Source: Rhizobium sp. Q54 (GTDB lineage: Bacteria > Pseudomonadota > Alphaproteobacteria > SMXS01). From it: a DNA stretch of 27,300 nt. This document shows, in pieces, positions 1-7,035 of the stretch. The notes below the pieces were generated by a model that was given only the letters and a program-made list of their open reading frames with translations, was not told where the DNA came from and did no database searches. The first letter of the stretch is position 1, and each line of letters begins with the position of its first letter. A program made the position numbers and the translations under genes. The DNA lies in assembly GCA_945872035.1 (NCBI GenBank), contig CAMBYA010000001.1:1-27300 (forward strand), in the 5' to 3' direction.

Positions 1-141
1 ATGTCGTCGTCGTCGCTGATCGTCACCGGGAATGCGCTGCGACTGCGGCTTGCGCGGCTGGAACCACGGGAACGCCCGGCTGCCTCGACGCCCATGGGAA
101 GCATGCCGGAGCTCCGCGTCGCCACGAGGAGCGCGGCATGA
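1..141 (+). CDS. ccoI: C-terminal end of a copper-transporting P-type ATPase (CcoI-like), partial
   Basis: This frame is open from the first base to a TGA at 139-141 and gives the last 46 residues of a protein that begins outside the window. The peptide SSSLIVTGNALRLRLARLEP matches the final transmembrane segment and cytoplasmic tail typical of P1B copper ATPases, where a 'S-S-x-x-V-x-x-N-A-L-R-L' run is standard. CcoI delivers copper to the cbb3-type cytochrome oxidase. The identification rests on this short tail plus the next gene, ccoS, whose ATG overlaps this stop codon (ATGA at 138-141), as in ccoGHIS operons. Another P-type ATPase cannot be excluded from 46 residues, but the ccoS neighbour makes CcoI much the likeliest. 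Confidence 0.75.
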   Translation: MSSSSLIVTGNALRLRLARLEPRERPAASTPMGSMPELRVATRSAA

Positions 142-290
142 CGAACCTGCTGGTCCTCATTCCCTGTGCGCTGTTCCTGGGCGGCCTCGGTCTCGGGGCT
201 TTCCTGTGGTCGTTGAAATCCGGCCAATACGACGACCTGGACGGCGCCGCGGTGCGAATCCTGGATGACGACGACGATCCTCGGCGCTGA
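138..290 (+). CDS. ccoS: cbb3-type cytochrome oxidase assembly protein CcoS
   Basis: A 50-residue protein with one N-terminal membrane helix (about residues 3-26, LLVLIPCALFLGGLGLGAFLW), then a short acidic tail with the GQYDDLDG motif. That helix followed by 'W-x-x-x-x-G-Q-Y-D-D-L' is the hallmark of CcoS, needed for cofactor insertion into cbb3 oxidase in the inner membrane. The length is normal for the family. The ATG overlaps the stop of the upstream ATPase gene (ATGA), implying translational coupling at the end of the ccoGHIS operon. The next gene is on the opposite strand and converges, so the operon ends here. It suggests a respiratory chain adapted to low oxygen. Confidence 0.9.
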   Translation: MTNLLVLIPCALFLGGLGLGAFLWSLKSGQYDDLDGAAVRILDDDDDPRR

Positions 291-321
291 CCGACGATCG
301 TCTCCGATTGCTTCCGGCCGC

Positions 322-627
322 CTACTTCGACGAGTAGGTGCCGAAGGCCATGGCACCCATCAGGTCGCCCTCGACCTTCAGCGCGCCGGTCATGAACGCC
401 TGCTGGCCCTGCAGCTCGCCGCTGCGCAGCCGGCCGAAGTTCTCCAGCGAGATGATCATCGTGGTGTCGGCATCGAGGTTCTCGTTGCTCACTGAGTTGG
501 GCGCGCGCTTGGCGTCGATGAACACCACGCCGTCGGCGCCGAAATCCATCTTCAGCGTTCGCCCCAGGCCGCTGTCCTTGCCCTCGAAGAGGGTCTTCAT
601 CGCCTGCGTTGCGTCGTCCAGTGTCAC
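322..627 (-). CDS. SCP2 sterol-binding domain protein
   Basis: A 101-residue protein that is essentially one SCP2 domain: a helical start (DDATQAMKTLFEGKDSGLG), beta strands around KMDFGADGVVFIDAK, and the closing 'S-x-E-x-x-x-x-L-x-x-G-E-L-x-x-Q-Q-A-F-M-x-G-x-L-K-V-E-G-D' with the GALKVEGDLMGAMAF lipid-pocket motif. I chose the GTG at 627 because a GGGAGG ribosome site lies five bases upstream and the domain begins there; the frame extends further upstream but that part is not domain-like. Such proteins bind acyl-CoA or sterol-like hydrophobic ligands in the cytosol. It lies 70 bases downstream of a crotonase-family gene on the same strand, so it probably shares its transcript. The ligand is unknown. 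Confidence 0.85.
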   Translation of the reverse strand: MTLDDATQAMKTLFEGKDSGLGRTLKMDFGADGVVFIDAKRAPNSVSNENLDADTTMIISLENFGRLRSGELQGQQAFMTGALKVEGDLMGAMAFGTYSSK

Positions 628-697
628 GCGAGCCTCCCGCTCTGTTGGTCCGGGCACAATATGTGTCCTGTTTCGGCCGTCGCCAAGCACTACCGAC

Positions 698-1492
698 CTA
701 AGACCCGGTAAAGTTCGGCTTGCGCTTCTCGACGAAGGAATGGACCGCCTCGGCATGATCGTCGGCGACCTGGGTCATCAGTTCATAGGCGATGCCGGCG
801 TCGAACACGCTGTGGGCGAGCTGCTTCAGGGCGATATTGGCCGATACCTTGGTCCAGCGGATCGCCTTGGTGGCGCCGCCGACCAGCTTGCCGGCCAGCT
901 TGTCGATGGCCGCGTCCAGCTCGGCCTCGGGCACCGCCTTGTTGATCAGCCCCATCTCGACCGCGTCCTTTGCTTCGATCAGGTCGCCGGTCATCAGATA
1001 GTATTTGGCGCGGACATAGCCGATCAGCTGCGGCCACAGCACCGCGCCGCCATCGCCCGCCACGAGTCCGGCACGCACATGCGGGTCGCCGATCCGGGCG
1101 GTGTCAGCGGCGATCACCATGTCGCAGCACAGCGCCAGCGTCGCGCCCAGGCCGATGGCGTCGCCATTCATGCGGCAGATCACCGGTTTTTCGCAGTCCA
1201 GCAGGTTGAAAACCACCCGCTTGGCCTCATAGCTCGACAGCTTGCCGACGGTGCGGGTCTTCAGTCCCTCGAGCAGCCAGGGGAAGTCGCCGCCCGCCGA
1301 GAACGCCCTCCCGGCGCCGGTCAGCACCACAACGTCGACCTCGTCGTCATACATCACATCGTCCCAGATGTGGGACAGCTCGTAGTGCAACCGCGCGTTG
1401 ACCGCGTTGAGCACCTCGGGCCGGTTGAGCGTCACCCGCAGCACCTTGTCCTGCCGCTCGACCAGCAGGTGTTGATAGGACGAATAATCCAT
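698..1492 (-). CDS. Enoyl-CoA hydratase/isomerase (crotonase) family protein
   Basis: A 264-residue crotonase-fold protein of usual length. Visible are the N-terminal strand and NRPEVLNAVN motif (23-32), the first oxyanion-hole segment AFSAGGD (63-69), the second G-L-G-A (114-117), CCDMVIAAD (122-130) and the C-terminal helical region. Aligned by eye to rat enoyl-CoA hydratase, the two catalytic glutamates (Glu144, Glu164) correspond to Thr118 and His138; Asp147 sits in the AGDGG turn. It may therefore not be a simple hydratase and could be an isomerase, lyase or thioesterase-like member. The start has an AGGGGAGACAG ribosome site. It diverges from a Rieske oxygenase gene 99 bases away that has nearly the same leader (AGGGGAGACACG), and precedes the SCP2 gene. 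Confidence 0.88.
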   Translation of the reverse strand: MDYSSYQHLLVERQDKVLRVTLNRPEVLNAVNARLHYELSHIWDDVMYDDEVDVVVLTGAGRAFSAGGDFPWLLEGLKTRTVGKLSSYEAKRVVFNLLDCEKPVICRMNGDAIGLGATLALCCDMVIAADTARIGDPHVRAGLVAGDGGAVLWPQLIGYVRAKYYLMTGDLIEAKDAVEMGLINKAVPEAELDAAIDKLAGKLVGGATKAIRWTKVSANIALKQLAHSVFDAGIAYELMTQVADDHAEAVHSFVEKRKPNFTGS

Positions 1493-1591
1493 CTGTCTCC
1501 CCTTTGCCGCGCCGGCCTCTTGCCTCTTTGAGTCGCGCGCCCCGCATTGTTGGCGTAAAACCGGCGCATGTCATCGGTAAGGGGAGACACG

Positions 1592-2977
1592 ATGAACGTG
1601 CAGACGACGACGTCATTGCAGCCCGGCGAGGCGCGCTGTCCCGGCCCGAGCGCCCAGGACATCATCGCCGCCGACGGTCAGGACGTGCCCGCCGTGCTGC
1701 GCGAGCAGTCCTACCGCTTCCTCGGCGACGCCGACATTCCCACCGAGCGTTATACCAGCCGCGCCTTCCATGACCTGGAAGTGGCCAGGATGTGGTCGAC
1801 GGTCTGGCAGTTCGCCTGCCGCGAGGAAGAGATCCCGGAGCCGGGCGACTACATGGAATACGGCATCGCCGATTTCTCGTTCCTGGTGGTGCGCACCGAG
1901 GCCGGCGACATCAATGCCTATGTCAATTCATGCCTGCACCGGGGCACCCAGCTCCGGCCGTCCGACTCGGCGGGATCGGCGACGCAATTCCGCTGCCCGT
2001 TCCATGGCTGGACCTGGAATCTGGACGGGAGTCTGAAGGAGATTCCCTGCCGCTGGGATTTTCCCAAGGTCACCGACGAGGCGTTCCGGCTGCCGGAGGT
2101 GAAGGTGGGCACCTGGGGCGGTTTCGTGTTCATCAATCCGGACGAGGACTGCCAGCCCTTCGAGGACTATCTCGGCGTGCTGCCCGAGCAGATGAAGCTC
2201 TGGCCGCTGGAGGACCGCGCCATCGTCGCCAATGTCCGCAAGGTGATCCGCTGCAACTGGAAGGTGACGCAGGAAGCCTTCATGGAATCCTATCACGTAC
2301 TGGCGACCCATCCGCAGGCGCTGGCCTATCTGGGCGATGCCAACTCCCAGTACGACATCTGGGGTGACCACGTCAGCCGCCAGCTCAACACCCAGGCCGT
2401 CGCCAGCCCGCATCTGGGCGAGGTCAGCCAGCAGGTGATCGCCGACGCCATGCTGATGGATCTGGGCCATGCCGGCGAGGGCAACATGTTGAAGGTGCCC
2501 GATGGCATGACCGCGCGGCAGGTGATCGCGAAAGGCGTGCAGGAGTCGATCGGTCCGGCGCTGGGCACCGACCTGTCGCACCTGAGCATCAGCGAGACCC
2601 TCGACACCATCGAGTACTTCCTGTTCCCCAACTTCCATCCCTGGGCGAACATCACCGTGCCGCTGGTCTATCGCTTCCGGCCCAACGGCAACGACCCGGA
2701 CAGCTCGATCATGGACATCCTGATCCTGCGGCCCTGCCCGGAAGACGGCCCGCGCCCCGAGCCGGCGCCGCTGCACATCCTGGGCGAGCACGAGATGTTC
2801 TCGGACGCGCCGGAGCTGGGCGGCCTCGGTCCGGTGTTCGACCAGGACACGTCGAACCTGGAGCGGCTGCAGGTCGGCCTGAAGGCGGCGCGCAAGCCGG
2901 GTATCACCCTGGGCAATTACCAGGAAGCGCGCGTGCGGCACATCCACCAGACCCTGGACAAGTATCTGGCGGGCTGA
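1592..2977 (+). CDS. Rieske non-heme iron oxygenase, alpha subunit (paralogue 1)
   Basis: A 461-residue aromatic-ring-hydroxylating-type oxygenase alpha subunit. The [2Fe-2S] Rieske ligands are C114-x-H116 and C135-x-x-H138 (NSCLHRG, CPFHGW). The catalytic domain shows the mononuclear iron facial triad as H235 and H240 in MESYHVLATHP, plus D419 in FDQDTSN. Residue 232, which bridges to the neighbouring Rieske cluster and is usually Asp, is Glu. The start at 1592 follows AAGGGGAGACACG. Such enzymes use O2 and electrons from a reductase or ferredoxin to hydroxylate, demethylate or cleave their substrate in the cytosol. No beta subunit or electron-transfer partner is encoded nearby. The next gene, 169 bases on, is a close paralogue. 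The substrate cannot be inferred from sequence. Confidence 0.93.
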   Translation: MNVQTTTSLQPGEARCPGPSAQDIIAADGQDVPAVLREQSYRFLGDADIPTERYTSRAFHDLEVARMWSTVWQFACREEEIPEPGDYMEYGIADFSFLVVRTEAGDINAYVNSCLHRGTQLRPSDSAGSATQFRCPFHGWTWNLDGSLKEIPCRWDFPKVTDEAFRLPEVKVGTWGGFVFINPDEDCQPFEDYLGVLPEQMKLWPLEDRAIVANVRKVIRCNWKVTQEAFMESYHVLATHPQALAYLGDANSQYDIWGDHVSRQLNTQAVASPHLGEVSQQVIADAMLMDLGHAGEGNMLKVPDGMTARQVIAKGVQESIGPALGTDLSHLSISETLDTIEYFLFPNFHPWANITVPLVYRFRPNGNDPDSSIMDILILRPCPEDGPRPEPAPLHILGEHEMFSDAPELGGLGPVFDQDTSNLERLQVGLKAARKPGITLGNYQEARVRHIHQTLDKYLAG

Positions 2978-3146
2978 AAATCGGAACAAAACCATTTTAT
3001 GGCCGGAGAAAGAGAATCGGTGTAAGTAAAAGTCATCTGTGATTAAAGTATGCCGCGCGCGGTTGCGGTCGCTGAATAAACATGACAGATTTTCAGCAGC
3101 GCGCAGAATACGCACCATTCAGCCGGGCGAAACGAGGAGCAAAGCC

Positions 3147-4541
3147 ATGAACATCGAGAATCCCAAGACGCTGAAGCCAGGCGAGGCCCGCTCGGAAGCC
3201 ATTTCCGTGCAGGAGCTGCTCGACCGCGAGAAGCTTCCGGTGCCGCCGGTACTGCGCAAGAACTTCAACGTCCACATGGGCTCGGACCGGCTGCCGACGT
3301 CGCGCTGGACCGACCCGGAATTCGCCCGGCTCGAGATCGACAAGATGTGGACCAAGGTCTGGCAGTTCGCCTGTCGCGAGGAGCACATCCCGGAAGTCGG
3401 CGACTTCACCACCTACGAGATCGGCGAGTGGTCGTTCCTCGTCATCCGCACCGCGCCGGAGACCATCAAGGCCTACTGGAACGCCTGCCTGCACCGCGGC
3501 AACCAGCTGAAGCCGGAAGGCACCCACGGCAACGCCACCGAGTTGCGCTGCACGTTCCACGGTTTCACCTGGACCATCGACGGCACGCTGAGCGATTTCC
3601 CCTGCCGCTGGGACTTCCCGCACATCGTCGACGCCGAATACGCCCTGCCGGAAGTCAAGGTCGGCACCTGGGGCGGCTTCGTGTTCATCAACATGGATGA
3701 CGACGCCGAGAGCCTGGAAAGCTTCCTGGGCGACCTTATCCCCGAGTTCGAGCGCTGGGACTTCAAGAACAAGTACGTCATGAACCACATCGCCAAGCGG
3801 GTGGACATGAACTGGAAGGTCGGCATCGAGGCGTTCGCCGAGAGCTTCCACGTGGTCGCCACCCATCCGCAGATCATGCCGTCCACGGCCGACGCCAACA
3901 CCCAGTACGACGTCGATCCCAAGCTGAATTACAACCGCATGATCACCGCCATGGGCGTGCAGAGCCCGCATATCCCGCCGATGGAGGAGCAGGCCATCGT
4001 CGACTCGATGACGCCGCGCGCCTACCGCATGGGCATGGCCATGAACGAGTTCAAGGTGCCCGAAGGCATGACGGCGCGCCAGTACATGGCCGAGATGCGC
4101 CGCAAGCAGGTGGGCGCGGCCAAGAACCGCGACTATTCGGACGCCACCGACAGCGAGATGCTCGACGCCATCCAGTATTTCGTGTTCCCCAACTTCTTTC
4201 CGTGGGGCGGCATGGGGACGAACATCACCTACCGCTTCCGGCCCGACGGGCTGAACCCGGATTCGGCGATCATGGAGGTGTTCATCCTCAGCGACTACGA
4301 CCTGAACGGCCCGCGTCCCGATCCGGCGCCCATGCGCCTGCTGGGCGAGGACCAGGAATGGATCGTGGCCGAGGACGAGATCGGCGGACTGGCGGCCGTG
4401 TTCCAGCAGGACATGACCAACATGCCCATGGTGCAGAAGGGCATGAAGTCCCTGAAGAAGGGCGTAACCCTGGCCAACTACCAGGAAAGCCGTGTGCGCC
4501 ACCTACACTGGAAGATCGACGAGTACATCAACGCCGAGTGA
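3147..4541 (+). CDS. Rieske non-heme iron oxygenase, alpha subunit (paralogue 2)
   Basis: A 464-residue paralogue of the preceding gene, with Rieske ligands at identical positions (C114/H116 in NACLHRG, C135/H138 in CTFHGF), iron ligands H235 and H240 (AESFHVVATHP) and D422 in FQQDMTN, and Glu232 as the bridging acid. Both proteins share an LxPGEAR stretch near the N terminus, pointing to duplication. I chose the ATG at 3147 because GAGGAG stands nine bases upstream and it aligns with paralogue 1; the frame is open earlier without family similarity. The 169-base gap before it is noticeably AT-richer than the genes and may hold its own promoter. A GC-rich hairpin follows the stop. Substrate and redox partner are unknown. 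Confidence 0.92.
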   Translation: MNIENPKTLKPGEARSEAISVQELLDREKLPVPPVLRKNFNVHMGSDRLPTSRWTDPEFARLEIDKMWTKVWQFACREEHIPEVGDFTTYEIGEWSFLVIRTAPETIKAYWNACLHRGNQLKPEGTHGNATELRCTFHGFTWTIDGTLSDFPCRWDFPHIVDAEYALPEVKVGTWGGFVFINMDDDAESLESFLGDLIPEFERWDFKNKYVMNHIAKRVDMNWKVGIEAFAESFHVVATHPQIMPSTADANTQYDVDPKLNYNRMITAMGVQSPHIPPMEEQAIVDSMTPRAYRMGMAMNEFKVPEGMTARQYMAEMRRKQVGAAKNRDYSDATDSEMLDAIQYFVFPNFFPWGGMGTNITYRFRPDGLNPDSAIMEVFILSDYDLNGPRPDPAPMRLLGEDQEWIVAEDEIGGLAAVFQQDMTNMPMVQKGMKSLKKGVTLANYQESRVRHLHWKIDEYINAE

Positions 4542-4552
4542 CGCACGTTCCA

Positions 4553-4574
4553 GGACCCGGCCTCGGCCGGGTCC
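4553..4574 (+). terminator. GC-rich hairpin after the second Rieske gene, probable terminator
   Basis: A perfect 10-bp inverted repeat (GGACCCGGCC, TC, GGCCGGGTCC) begins 11 bases after the stop codon and is followed by TTCGTTT. The T-run is imperfect, so termination is likely but not certain. It separates the oxygenase from the 62-aa ORF. Confidence 0.6.
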
Positions 4575-4593
4575 TTCGTTTCAGGGGAGCGGC

Positions 4594-4782
4594 ATGACGG
4601 TTTCGCGCACCAGCGCCATCGACGGGCGCATCTACACCAGGCAGGACGACGGCACCGTCGCCGTGCACGACCCGGCCACCGGTAAGAGCGGCCGCTTCAG
4701 GGGCAACGGCCGCTGGATCGACGGCGAGATCAAGGACGCCGACCCGCACATGATCGACTTCGTCGCGCTGCTCAAGGGGTGA
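4594..4782 (+). CDS. Small hypothetical protein (62 aa)
   Basis: A 62-residue ORF starting at an ATG with a good ribosome site (AGGGGAGCGGC). The sequence reads like a small soluble beta-rich domain: DGRIYTRQDDGTVAVHDPATGKSGRFRGNGRWIDGEI, followed by a short acidic helix and DFVALLKG. There is no signal peptide, membrane segment or cysteine. Codon use has the same strong G/C third-position bias as its neighbours, which supports a real gene. I do not recognise the family. It lies between the terminator-like hairpin of the second Rieske gene and a long inverted repeat, so it may be read by leak-through or from a promoter of its own. A role linked to the oxygenases is guesswork. Confidence 0.6.
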   Translation: MTVSRTSAIDGRIYTRQDDGTVAVHDPATGKSGRFRGNGRWIDGEIKDADPHMIDFVALLKG

Positions 4783-4818
4783 GAGCCCCGCGATGATGTG
4801 GGCAACACGTCAACTTTA

Positions 4819-4892
4819 CCGTGTCCCTGAGCTTGTCGAAGGGCCCTGCCTCAATGGCTGTGCGAGGCCCTTCGACAAGCTCAGGGACACGG
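4819..4892. repeat. Long perfect inverted repeat (27-bp arms, 20-base loop)
   Basis: Arms 4819-4845 and 4866-4892 are exact reverse complements, with core GTCCCTGAGCTTGTCGAAGG. I recall this core as a recurrent intergenic palindrome in sphingomonads and other alphaproteobacteria. It lies between the 62-aa ORF and the 3' end of a convergent TetR gene, where it could also act as a bidirectional terminator. There is no flanking T-run. Confidence 0.85.
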
Positions 4893-4926
4893 ATATAGAT
4901 GATGACTGCATCAACAGCAGCGGACC

Positions 4927-5583
4927 CTAAGTCGGCTTCGCCAGCGCCATGAACCCGGCCGTGAAGAACGGCACGAAGCGGTCGAGCAGGGTATCGAAGT
5001 CCGAGCCATCCATCTTGCCGTCGGACAGCCGTTCGATGGCGCCGGTTTCGGCCAGCGCGTAGACGATGGCGCCGTGCATGAAATAGACGGCGTGGAACAG
5101 GTTGTTCTCGTCGGCGTCCGGCAGTGCCTCGCGGAACGCGGCGATGAAGGCGCGGGTCATCGGCTCGAATGTCTTCTCGTAGGGCGCCAGGAACACCTCG
5201 CTCTGGCGTGCGAGCGCCCGGTGCGCCAGCAGGTGCATGTAGTTCCGCCATTGCGGACCACGGCTCATCTTCTCGAACATGGGCTCGCAGAAGGCGCGGA
5301 TCAGCGCGGCCACCCCCGGCGGACCGTTCGACTCGGCATTCAGCTTTTCGAGCGCGGCCATGTGATCGGCCGCGTGCCCGGCGCCGCGGCGCTCGATCAC
5401 CTCGCGGAACAGCGCATCCTTCGGCCCGAAATAGTAATGCACCAGCGCCAGATCGACACCGGCGCGGCCGACGATTTCGCGAATGGACACGCCATGATAG
5501 CCCCGCTCGGCGAACAGCTCCTCGGCCGCGTCGAGGATCTTCTCGCGCGTTGCCGCCGCATCCCGCTTGCGCACAGTGGACAT
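4927..5583 (-). CDS. TetR/AcrR family transcriptional regulator
   Basis: A 218-residue TetR-family repressor. The N-terminal DNA-binding domain (about residues 9-56) has the family pattern: TREKILDAAEELFAERGY, then the recognition helix region VSIREIVGRAGVDLALVHYYFGPKDALF. The remaining ~160 residues form the helical ligand-binding and dimer domain. I chose the ATG at 5583 because it starts just before the HTH domain and has AAGGA upstream; the frame extends further but lacks family similarity. It is divergent from the third Rieske oxygenase, and the 65 bases between them contain an 18-bp palindrome, so it very likely represses that operon and itself. The inducer is probably the oxygenase substrate or a product (inference). 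Confidence 0.92.
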   Translation of the reverse strand: MSTVRKRDAAATREKILDAAEELFAERGYHGVSIREIVGRAGVDLALVHYYFGPKDALFREVIERRGAGHAADHMAALEKLNAESNGPPGVAALIRAFCEPMFEKMSRGPQWRNYMHLLAHRALARQSEVFLAPYEKTFEPMTRAFIAAFREALPDADENNLFHAVYFMHGAIVYALAETGAIERLSDGKMDGSDFDTLLDRFVPFFTAGFMALAKPT

Positions 5584-5610
5584 CAATCCTTGCCTGGCCG
5601 GGCCATCAGT

Positions 5611-5628
5611 ATTAGACAAACGTCTAAT
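5611..5628. promoter_or_regulatory. Putative TetR operator
   Basis: A perfect inverted repeat, ATTAGAC-AAAC-GTCTAAT (7-bp arms, 4-base spacer), lies in the 65-bp divergent gap between the TetR gene and the third Rieske gene. TTAGAC-N4-GTCTAA palindromes are common operators for TetR-family repressors. It is 20 bases upstream of the oxygenase ATG and 28 upstream of the regulator ATG, so binding could block both promoters. Confidence 0.8.
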
Positions 5629-5648
5629 TGCTAACGGGGACGAATGCA

Positions 5649-7031
5649 ATGAACGAGCACATCACCAAGTTCTCCCGGGCCGACGCGCCGCCCTTCCGCA
5701 GCTACCAGGACATCATCGCCACGGACAGCACGCCGGTCGCGCCGTTGCTGGCGCTGAAGTCCAACCCGCCCCAGCCCACCGACGACATCCCGCTCAAGCA
5801 GTACACCTCCCAGGCGTTCTTCGACCTGGAGATGGAGCGCATGTGGCCGCGCGTCTGGCAATTCGTGTGCCGCGAGGAGCACATCCCCGAGGTCGGCGAC
5901 TACTGGGTGCACGACATCGGCGACTGGTCGATCATCGTCATCCGCACCGGGGACGGCCTGCGCGGCTACTACAATTCCTGCCTGCACCGCGGCACCAAGC
6001 TGAAGCCGTCCGGCACCAATGGCCGGAGCGGCGAGCTGCAATGCCCGTTCCACGGCTGGACCTGGAACCTGGACGGCACGCTGAACGAGGTGCCGTGCGC
6101 GTGGGAGTTCAAGTACCTGGACTACGAGGCGAACCGCCTGCCGGAGGTGAAGGTCGAGGCCTGGAACACCTTCGTGTTCATCAACATGGACGAGAATGCC
6201 AGGCCGCTGCTGGACTATCTCGAGGTGCTGCCGGAGCACTTCGCCAAGCGCGACCTGACCAACTGGTACACCTACATCCATTTCCAGAAGGAACTGTACT
6301 GCAACTGGAAGGTGGCGCTGGAGGCCTTCATGGAGGCCTATCACACGCCCGTCGTCCATCCCGAGCTGACCACGGTGGTCAGCGACTGGAACCTGCAGCA
6401 CGACATCTTCGGCGACAATGTCAGCCGCGACCTCTCCGCCATGGGCGTGACCAGCCCGACCGCACAGCCCAAGACCGAGCAGGAGCTGCTGGACAGCATG
6501 TTCCTGGGCGACCCCAGCACCGCCAAGGGCAACGGCCGCATGCTGGTGCCGGAAGGCAAGACCGCGCGGATCGTCATCGCCGAAGCCATGCGCCGGAACT
6601 TCGCGGAAAAGTTCGGCATGGACCTGTCGAACCTGTCCGACGCCGAGATCGTCGATTCCCTGAAGTACAACGTATTCCCCAACGTGATGGTGAACGCGGG
6701 CCTGACCAGCGCCCAGATGACCGTGTTCCGGCCCATCGGCAACGATCCCGACCGCTGCGTGATGGAAACCATGCGGCTGCGCCCGTTCCGGCCCGAGGAC
6801 GGGCGCCCCGACCCGGCCGAGCCTTTCCGGCTGCGCGAAGAGGATTCGTTCGCCATGGTGCCGGGCCTCGATCCCTTCGTCGCCAGTGTCTACAACCAGG
6901 ACACCAGCATCATGCGCTGGCAGCAGGAAGGCATGCGCGGCAGCAGGAAGGGCAAGGCCAGCCTGTCCACCTACCAGGAATCGCGCATCCGGCGAATCCA
7001 CGAGACGCTGGCCAAATATATCGGCGAGTAG
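5649..7031 (+). CDS. Rieske non-heme iron oxygenase, alpha subunit (paralogue 3)
   Basis: A 460-residue third paralogue. Rieske ligands are C111/H113 (NSCLHRG) and C132/H135 (CPFHGW); the iron triad is H232, H237 (MEAYHTPVVHP) and D418 (YNQDTSI); Glu229 is the bridging acid. Its N-terminal YQDIIATDSTPVAPLL resembles paralogue 1 (AQDIIAADGQDVPAVL). The ATG at 5649 has GGGGA eight bases upstream. It is the first gene of a probable operon with a TIM-barrel protein (GTG four bases after this stop) and a VOC protein, and is controlled from the divergent TetR gene through the 5611-5628 palindrome. As with its paralogues, no reductase or ferredoxin is nearby, so electrons must come from a partner encoded elsewhere. 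Confidence 0.93.
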   Translation: MNEHITKFSRADAPPFRSYQDIIATDSTPVAPLLALKSNPPQPTDDIPLKQYTSQAFFDLEMERMWPRVWQFVCREEHIPEVGDYWVHDIGDWSIIVIRTGDGLRGYYNSCLHRGTKLKPSGTNGRSGELQCPFHGWTWNLDGTLNEVPCAWEFKYLDYEANRLPEVKVEAWNTFVFINMDENARPLLDYLEVLPEHFAKRDLTNWYTYIHFQKELYCNWKVALEAFMEAYHTPVVHPELTTVVSDWNLQHDIFGDNVSRDLSAMGVTSPTAQPKTEQELLDSMFLGDPSTAKGNGRMLVPEGKTARIVIAEAMRRNFAEKFGMDLSNLSDAEIVDSLKYNVFPNVMVNAGLTSAQMTVFRPIGNDPDRCVMETMRLRPFRPEDGRPDPAEPFRLREEDSFAMVPGLDPFVASVYNQDTSIMRWQQEGMRGSRKGKASLSTYQESRIRRIHETLAKYIGE

Positions 7032-7035
7032 GTCC

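Noticed and set aside
338..1531. Long plus-strand ORF (397 aa) over the SCP2 and crotonase genes
   Set aside because: It is antisense to two genes with clear family motifs; its translation is basic, repetitive and without domains, a shadow caused by high GC.
3039..3146. N-terminal extension of the second Rieske protein by 36 residues
   Set aside because: The extension lies in the AT-rich gap, is not shared by the paralogues and lacks a ribosome site, while 3147 has GAGGAG upstream.
1928..4502. Long minus-strand ORFs opposite the first two Rieske genes
   Set aside because: Both mirror the codon bias of the genuine plus-strand oxygenases and show no recognisable motif.
5631..7001. 456-aa minus-strand ORF opposite the third Rieske gene
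   Set aside because: Antisense shadow; it also runs over the TetR operator and has no family features.
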